In this document: in pieces, positions 13,958-17,062 of the stretch
Numbering within the stretch: the first letter of the stretch is position 1
Layout of the letters: each line of letters starts with the position of its first letter
From: Candidatus Omnitrophota bacterium
GTDB taxonomy: Bacteria > Omnitrophota > Gorgyraeia > Aquiviventales > Aquiviventaceae
NCBI GenBank assembly: GCA_016180605.1
Contig: JACPAW010000140.1
Coordinates: forward strand, 1-17,062
DNA: 17,062 bases
Reading direction: 5' to 3'
Translations under genes and position numbers: made by a program
The notes under the pieces: generated by a model
What the model was told of the DNA's origin: nothing
The model's database searches: none
The model's input: the letters and a program-made list of their open reading frames with translations, nothing else

Positions 13958-14678
13958 GCGCACGGCGAAATACAAACGCATCGTGTTGAAGCTCAGCGGA
14001 GAAGCACTCCAAGGCAAACTGGGTTTTGGGATCGATCCTGAAGTGCTCGATGATTTTGCCCAGCAAATCAAAGAGGTGAAGAATCTGGGTGTGCAGATCA
14101 CGGTTGTGGTAGGCGGAGGGAATATTTTCCGAGGGTTATCGACGGCGAAAGCCACGGGGATGGAGCGGGCAACAGCGGATTATATGGGAATGCTAGCCAC
14201 TGCGATCAATGGGCTGGCCCTGCAAGATGTGCTGGAGCGCTTGGGAGTTTCCACCCGCGTCCAAACGGCCATTGAAATTGCCAAGGTTGCCGAGCCCTAC
14301 ATCCGCAGGCGGGCCATTCGGCATTTGGAAAAAGGACGCGTGGTGATATTCGTAGGAGGCATCGGCAGTCCTTTCTTCACAACGGATACGACGGCAGCCC
14401 TCAGGGCCATGGAGATTGGAGCGGATGTGGTGCTAAAAGCGACTAATGTGGATGGCATCTATACGGATGATCCTGCCGTCAATCGGCAAGCGAAGAAATT
14501 TAAGACGCTCAGTTTCTCTGAGGTGATCAAGAAAGATCTGAAGGTCATGGATGCCACCGCCGTCAGTCTTTGTCGTACGAGCAACATTCCCATCGTGGTT
14601 TTTGATTTGCATCAACCAGGAAACATCAAACGGGTCGTTTGCGGCGAAGCGGTTGGAACCAAAGTGGTCAGCCAGTAG
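13944..14678 (+). CDS. pyrH: UMP kinase (uridylate kinase)
   Basis: PyrH phosphorylates UMP to UDP and belongs to the amino-acid kinase fold, unrelated to eukaryotic UMP kinases. Motifs: YKRIVLKLSGEAL (N-terminal phosphate-binding strand), VVVGGGNIFRG, GMERATADYMGMLATAINGLAL, FVGGIGSPFFTTDTTAALRA, and KATNVDGIYTDDPA. With ATG 13944 it has 244 residues, the usual length, and overlaps tsf by 14 bases. An in-frame GTG at 13935 would add three residues. No good ribosome site is seen, so translation is probably coupled to tsf. The gene sits in its customary place between tsf and frr. Confidence 0.97.
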   Translation: MRPAERTAKYKRIVLKLSGEALQGKLGFGIDPEVLDDFAQQIKEVKNLGVQITVVVGGGNIFRGLSTAKATGMERATADYMGMLATAINGLALQDVLERLGVSTRVQTAIEIAKVAEPYIRRRAIRHLEKGRVVIFVGGIGSPFFTTDTTAALRAMEIGADVVLKATNVDGIYTDDPAVNRQAKKFKTLSFSEVIKKDLKVMDATAVSLCRTSNIPIVVFDLHQPGNIKRVVCGEAVGTKVVSQ

Positions 14679-14680
14679 GG

Positions 14681-14769
14681 AGTCCCACCTGATTTGCGTT
14701 GCAAATCATACCGGTGGGACTGAAAAGAGTCCCACCTGATTTGCTGTGCAAATCAAAGATGGTGGGACT
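14681..14769. repeat. Two tandem copies of a 47-bp-spaced hairpin unit (pyrH-frr spacer)
   Basis: Each unit starts AGTCCCACC and ends GGTGGGACT: 14681-14689 with 14713-14721, and 14728-14736 with 14761-14769. Inside each is a second stem (GATTTGC with GCAAATC), so each unit is a 9-bp plus 7-bp double-decker hairpin. The apex and inner joint differ between copies while both stems are kept. The unit continues as GAAA, which in the second copy runs into the frr ribosome site AAAGGAGG. Confidence 0.92.
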
Positions 14770-14784
14770 GAAAGGAGGACACAG

Positions 14785-15348
14785 ATGTTAACCAGCCAAA
14801 CACTGACAAAGGATGCGGAAGACAAAATGAAGCGCGCCCTTGCCAATGTCAGCCGGGAGTTCGGCGAGGTGCGCGGCGGCCGTGCGACTCCTGCACTGGT
14901 GGAGCATGTGACAGTGGAATATTACGGCACCGCAACCCCGTTGCGGCAACTTGCTGCCATTACCGCCCCGGAGCCGCATTTGTTGATTATCCAGCCCTGG
15001 GATGCCAAGGCAGTGGCCGATATCGACAAAGCGATCCAGAAAGCCTCCTTAGGCCTTGCCCCGATCGTGGAAGGGAAAATCCTGCGATTGCCCATTCCTC
15101 CCTTGACCGGGGAGCGCCGGGATGAGCTGACGAAGGTGATTCACAGGATGGCGGAGGAAGGCCGGGTGAGTATCAGGACGGTTCGCCGCGATGCGAATGA
15201 AGCGGTCAAGAAACTCAAGAACGAAAAAAAGCTAACCGAAGACGACGTGTTCAAATCGCAAGAGGCCATCCAGAAGCTCACCGATAAGTACACGGAACAA
15301 ATCGACGCTTTGGTTAAGGCAAAAGAACAAGAGCTTCACAGCACTTAG
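14785..15348 (+). CDS. frr: Ribosome recycling factor
   Basis: RRF, with EF-G, splits the post-termination ribosome. The 187-residue protein matches the family length (about 185). MKRALANVSREFGEVRGGRATPALVEHV (about 13-40) is the signature opening of the helical domain. VEYYGTATPLRQLA and PEPHLLIIQPWD begin the beta domain, and GKILRLPIPPLTGERRDELTKVIHRMAEEGRVSIRTVRRDAN is present in pieces as expected. AAAGGAGG (14771-14778) places the start at ATG 14785; longer in-frame starts would translate the hairpin repeat. Confidence 0.98.
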   Translation: MLTSQTLTKDAEDKMKRALANVSREFGEVRGGRATPALVEHVTVEYYGTATPLRQLAAITAPEPHLLIIQPWDAKAVADIDKAIQKASLGLAPIVEGKILRLPIPPLTGERRDELTKVIHRMAEEGRVSIRTVRRDANEAVKKLKNEKKLTEDDVFKSQEAIQKLTDKYTEQIDALVKAKEQELHST

Positions 15349-15399
15349 CCATTTTCCTTCATTTGCGCCTTCAGAGCCCAGCGAATCCTCGCTATCGCG

Positions 15400-15408
15400 T
15401 GTTATAAT
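15400..15408 (+). promoter_or_regulatory. Extended -10 promoter for the split tRNA-Lys
   Basis: TGTTATAAT is a perfect extended -10 element (TGN followed by TATAAT at 15403-15408). No good -35 box is present at 16-18 bp, which extended -10 promoters can do without. The start would fall near 15415, about 41 nt before the tRNA. The rest of the 107-bp spacer after frr has only a five-base hairpin (AGCGA/TCGCT, 15380-15393). Confidence 0.7.
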
Positions 15409-15455
15409 ATTTTTTTGGCAAATTTCATTCTTGTCTTTTTGTTCTTTCACAATTT

Positions 15456-15804
15456 GGGCCGCTAGCTCATCAGGCAGAGCAACAGCCTTGAAAAGGGTCG
15501 CTATCGGGTAACCGATAGACGAGAATCCCGTAACTTGCGGGGACATCTGGGTGTATCCCAAGGTACTTCCTCTCTCATGGAAGTAAAAAGCCAAGGGTGC
15601 AGACAATCCGCAGCCAAGCCCTCGATGCTTAGCTTTGCAAAGCTAAGCATCGGGAGAAGGTTCAACGACTATAATCGGGACCTCCATTGATTGGTTGTGG
15701 GGAAGTAAGGCAATGGGGGATGGGATAGTCTGATCTGTGTGGCGACACGCAGTTAACACAAATGTTTAAGCTGTGGGTGCTGGGTTCGAGTCCCAGGCGG
15801 CCCA
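15456..15804 (+). tRNA. tRNA-Lys(UUU), interrupted in the anticodon loop by a group I intron
   Basis: Exon 1 is 15456-15488 and exon 2 is 15765-15804. Joined, they give acceptor stem GGGCCGC/GCGGCCC, D stem GCTC/GAGC with G18-G19 in the loop, anticodon stem ACAGC/GCTGT, loop C-T-T-T-T-A-A with anticodon TTT, a five-base variable region, T stem CTGGG/CCCAG with loop TTCGAGT, and discriminator A. The short variable region rules out Leu and Ser. Stem and loop closely match the standard bacterial tRNA-Lys, including the CTTTTAA loop. The junction falls between U33 and U34. CCA is not encoded and must be added. No second tRNA follows. Confidence 0.94.
15489..15764 (+). ncRNA. Group I self-splicing intron (Anabaena-like, probably IC3), 276 nt, no ORF
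   Basis: All core pairings are visible. P1: 15485-15489 with 15494-15498, U88.G95 wobble (15488/15495) at the 5' cut, GAAA loop. P2: 15501-15507 with 15512-15518, GTAA loop. P3: 15526-15530 with 15676-15680. P4: 15536-15540 with 15608-15612. P5: CATC 15544-15547 with GGTG 15596-15599, plus side hairpin 15564-15570/15579-15585. P6: GCC 15618-15620 with GGT 15659-15661, extended by a perfect 30-base palindrome (15623-15652). P7: GACTAT 15667-15672 with ATAGTC 15725-15730. P8: 15681-15689 with 15711-15719. P9: 15735-15741 with 15746-15752, GCGA loop. P10: 15492-15494 with exon 2 TTT. Conserved P, Q (AATCCGCAGCCAAGCC), R (TTCAACGACTA) and S strings are present, and the intron ends in the required G (15764). 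Confidence 0.95.
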
Positions 15805-15831
15805 GCTCGTTCCGCCTTCGGCGGAACGAGC
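15805..15831 (+). terminator. Perfect 12-bp hairpin immediately 3' of the tRNA
   Basis: GCTCGTTCCGCC (15805-15816) pairs with 15820-15831 around a three-base loop. It abuts the tRNA discriminator base with no gap and has only a weak T run afterwards (CAGAGCATTT). It may end the tRNA transcript or guide 3' processing; assignment as a terminator is uncertain. Confidence 0.5.
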
Positions 15832-15834
15832 AGA

Positions 15835-15913
15835 GCATTTGAGATTGGAGCATTGGAAATTAGGAAAAGCCAATCTCAAATGCGGTCTAATGCTCCAATG
15901 TTCCAATCTCAAA
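15835..15913. repeat. Competing inverted repeats upstream of archease
   Basis: The left arm 15835-15848 pairs perfectly with 15870-15883 (14 bp, GCATTTGAGATTGG type). Alternatively 15838-15857 pairs with 15894-15913 over 20 bp with one G.U. Both right arms contain CCAATCTCAAA, so the structures exclude each other. The words recur at a spacing of about eight bases. The longer form reaches the AAA of the archease ribosome site AAAGGG (15911-15916). Confidence 0.8.
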
Positions 15914-15925
15914 GGGAACAATGGC

Positions 15926-16339
15926 ATGTCCTATGAATTCTTCGACCATACAGCGGATATTGGCATACAAGCACAGGGTTCTTCATTGGCCGAACTCCTC
16001 ATGGCCATGGCCTGCGGTTTAAGAGAATTGGTCGCTGAAGATAGCCTAATTCAGCCACAAGAACAACGCGCCATAAAGCTTGCAGCAGAAGACCCCGCCT
16101 CGCTGCTGCGCGTTTGGCTTCAGGAGCTGCTTTTCTGGTTCTCAACCGATCGTTTTCTTCCTGCCAAATATGAGTTGAGCAATGTCACAGCCACTACCGT
16201 TGAGGGTCGAGTGCAGGGGGAGCGATTCGATCCGATGCGGCATGTGCCAGGGCGCGAGGTCAAAGCGATCACGAGGCATCAGCTTGAGGTGAAGCAGCAA
16301 GCAGGCAAATGGTTCGGGCGGGTGATTGTGGATATTTAA
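15926..16339 (+). CDS. Archease, RtcB activator
   Basis: Archease helps RtcB by speeding its guanylylation and turnover. This 137-residue protein begins MSYEFFDHTADIGIQAQG, the family's FDHTADIG signature with its metal-binding Asp. It has LLRVWLQELLFWFSTDRFLP in mid-protein and ends EVKAITRHQLEV...KWFGRVIVDI, the conserved C-terminal strand with terminal Asp. ATG 15926 is chosen because the family begins there and AAAGGG lies nine bases upstream; a longer in-frame start would read through the tRNA. rtcB follows 119 bp later on the same strand, as in many genomes with this pair. Confidence 0.95.
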   Translation: MSYEFFDHTADIGIQAQGSSLAELLMAMACGLRELVAEDSLIQPQEQRAIKLAAEDPASLLRVWLQELLFWFSTDRFLPAKYELSNVTATTVEGRVQGERFDPMRHVPGREVKAITRHQLEVKQQAGKWFGRVIVDI

Positions 16340-16341
16340 GG

Positions 16342-16453
16342 AGTGAACGCGTTAACGCGTGCGCGGGTTATCGCGTTGACTCATAAACACGTAAGCGCGT
16401 GAACGGGTTAGCGCGTGAACGCGTTCACACGTTAACGCGCAAACACGTTAACG
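16342..16453. repeat. Fourteen in-phase 8-bp units (consensus CGTKAACG) before rtcB
   Basis: From 16342 the spacer reads as 14 successive octamers with no slippage, for example CGTTAACG, CGTGCGCG, GGTTATCG, CGTAAGCG, CGTGAACG, GGTTAGCG, CGTGAACG, CGTTCACA, CGTTAACG, CGCAAACA, CGTTAACG. CGTTAACG is its own reverse complement, and a 14-bp palindrome is centred in 16415-16428. The array starts three bases after the archease stop and ends five bases before the rtcB ATG, so it makes up nearly the whole spacer and leaves no ribosome site. Confidence 0.92.
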
Positions 16454-16458
16454 TTTCC

Positions 16459-17062
16459 ATGGACAAACAGTGGAACGGGCCGCTTGAGAAAATCGACGAG
16501 TACCATTGGAGGATTCCAACCTCCTACAGCCGGGGAATGCGCGTCCCCGGCATGATTTTTGCCGATGAGAAGCTGCTCAAGGATATCACGGGGGATCAAG
16601 CGCTACAGCAGGTAGCGAATGTCGCACACCTTCCTGGAATTCTCAAAGCTTCCCTGGCGATGCCGGATATTCACTGGGGATATGGAGCACCCATTGGGGG
16701 AGTTGCTGCATTCGACCCGCAGAGTGACGGTATCGTGTCACCCGGCATGGTGGGCTACGACGTGAACTGTGGCGTCAGACTGGTTAAAACCGACTTAACA
16801 GCCGATGAGGTGCGCCCAAAAATTCGTGGACTGGTAACTGCATTGTTTAACGACATTCCCTGCGGTGTCGGTGTCAGCGGGCAGATCCGGCTTAGAAATA
16901 AAGATGCCGCCAAGGTCATGGCGCAAGGAAGCCGCTGGGTGGTTAGCCAAGGTTACGGCATTGCTCGGGATTTAGAATATACCGAATCGCAAGGAACTTT
17001 ACCCGATGCGGATCCTTCCGCCGTTTCCGAGCGCGCGATCGAAAGGGGTCACGACCAACTGG
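16459..17062 (+). CDS. rtcB: RNA-splicing ligase RtcB, N-terminal part (runs off window)
   Basis: RtcB joins RNA 2',3'-cyclic phosphate or 3'-phosphate ends to 5'-OH ends using GTP and Mn2+. The 201 visible codons follow the family closely: RIPTSYSRGMRVPGMIFADE, QQVANVAHLPGI, SLAMPDIHWGYGAPIGGVAAFD, and GIVSPGMVGYDVNCGVRL, which holds the metal-site Asp and Cys (YDxNCG). VRPKIRGLVTALFNDIPCGVG and DPSAVSERAIERG also match the archaeal enzyme from memory. The later His residues and the guanylylated His lie beyond the window. ATG 16459 is the natural family start; no ribosome site is present because the octamer array ends five bases before it. With archease it forms an RNA repair/ligation pair. 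Confidence 0.95.
   Translation, partial: MDKQWNGPLEKIDEYHWRIPTSYSRGMRVPGMIFADEKLLKDITGDQALQQVANVAHLPGILKASLAMPDIHWGYGAPIGGVAAFDPQSDGIVSPGMVGYDVNCGVRLVKTDLTADEVRPKIRGLVTALFNDIPCGVGVSGQIRLRNKDAAKVMAQGSRWVVSQGYGIARDLEYTESQGTLPDADPSAVSERAIERGHDQL

Noticed and set aside
15232..15606. Minus-strand open frame of 124 codons across the frr end and intron 5' half
   Set aside because: It is antisense to frr and to the tRNA/intron, whose structure explains the sequence; no family resemblance was seen.
15456..15804. tRNA-Leu(UAA) with the familiar cyanobacterial intron
   Set aside because: The variable region is five bases, not a long arm, and the 3' splice G fixes exon 2 as TTTAA, giving anticodon UUU and a tRNA-Lys loop.
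15773..15925. Longer in-frame start for archease
   Set aside because: The extra 51 codons would translate the tRNA-Lys 3' exon and spacer hairpins; the family start MSYEFFDHTADIG lies at 15926 with a ribosome site.
16342..16453. CRISPR array
   Set aside because: The units are 8 bp and contiguous with no spacers; CRISPR repeats are 23 bp or longer with unique spacers.

Overview
The window is about 17 kb of gene-dense, moderately GC-rich DNA from a Gram-negative bacterium. An outer-membrane porin end, lipid A synthesis (LpxB) and an MsbA-type flippase all require an outer membrane. The mix of genes (paired glutamine synthetases beside amt-glnB, a Gfo/Idh oxidoreductase next to lpxB, archease-RtcB, unusually repeat-rich spacers) suggests an environmental, poorly cultured lineage of the Omnitrophota / NC10 / Nitrospirota kind. 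That placement is inference; a marker-gene tree (RpsB, PyrH, Frr) would decide it.

Layout. (1) 2-445: 3' end of a porin-like beta-barrel gene. (2) 627-6312, plus strand: a nitrogen block of ammonium channel (amt), PII protein (glnB), a beta-type glutamine synthetase (glnA), a class I glutamine amidotransferase and a second, alpha-type glutamine synthetase. (3) 6411-8375: an amino-acid permease with a C-terminal universal stress domain. (4) 8372-10578, minus strand: lpxB and a Gfo/Idh oxidoreductase, divergent from msbA (10639-12432, plus); together an envelope/lipid A block. (5) 12609-15348: the classic rpsB-tsf-pyrH-frr translation operon. (6) 15456-15804: a tRNA-Lys(UUU) gene split in its anticodon loop by a 276-nt group I intron, followed by archease and the start of rtcB (RNA ligase), which runs off the window.

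Main discovery: the split tRNA-Lys. The two exons assemble into a complete cloverleaf, and every core group I pairing (P1 with its U.G pair, P2 to P9, P10) can be found by eye. The well-known bacterial tRNA hosts of such introns that I can recall are Leu, Arg, Ile and fMet, so a Lys host with the cut 3' of U33 deserves checking. Its neighbours, archease and RtcB, are an RNA-ligation pair.

Second theme: most gene spacers hold inverted repeats, in at least three styles. These are 7- or 8-bp 'words' kept in phase over 60-110 bp; hairpins with unrelated stems but a constant 12-nt loop of form GAG-N5-TCGA; and large or tandem hairpins. Several abut start codons that lack a Shine-Dalgarno sequence.

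How the genes work together: Amt imports ammonium under PII control, glutamine synthetase fixes it, and the amidotransferase and permease may extend glutamine/amino-acid metabolism. LpxB makes the lipid A disaccharide, the Gfo/Idh enzyme may modify its precursor sugar, and MsbA flips the product. Apart from the intergenic repeats and the intron I see no mobile element, prophage, CRISPR array or defence system.
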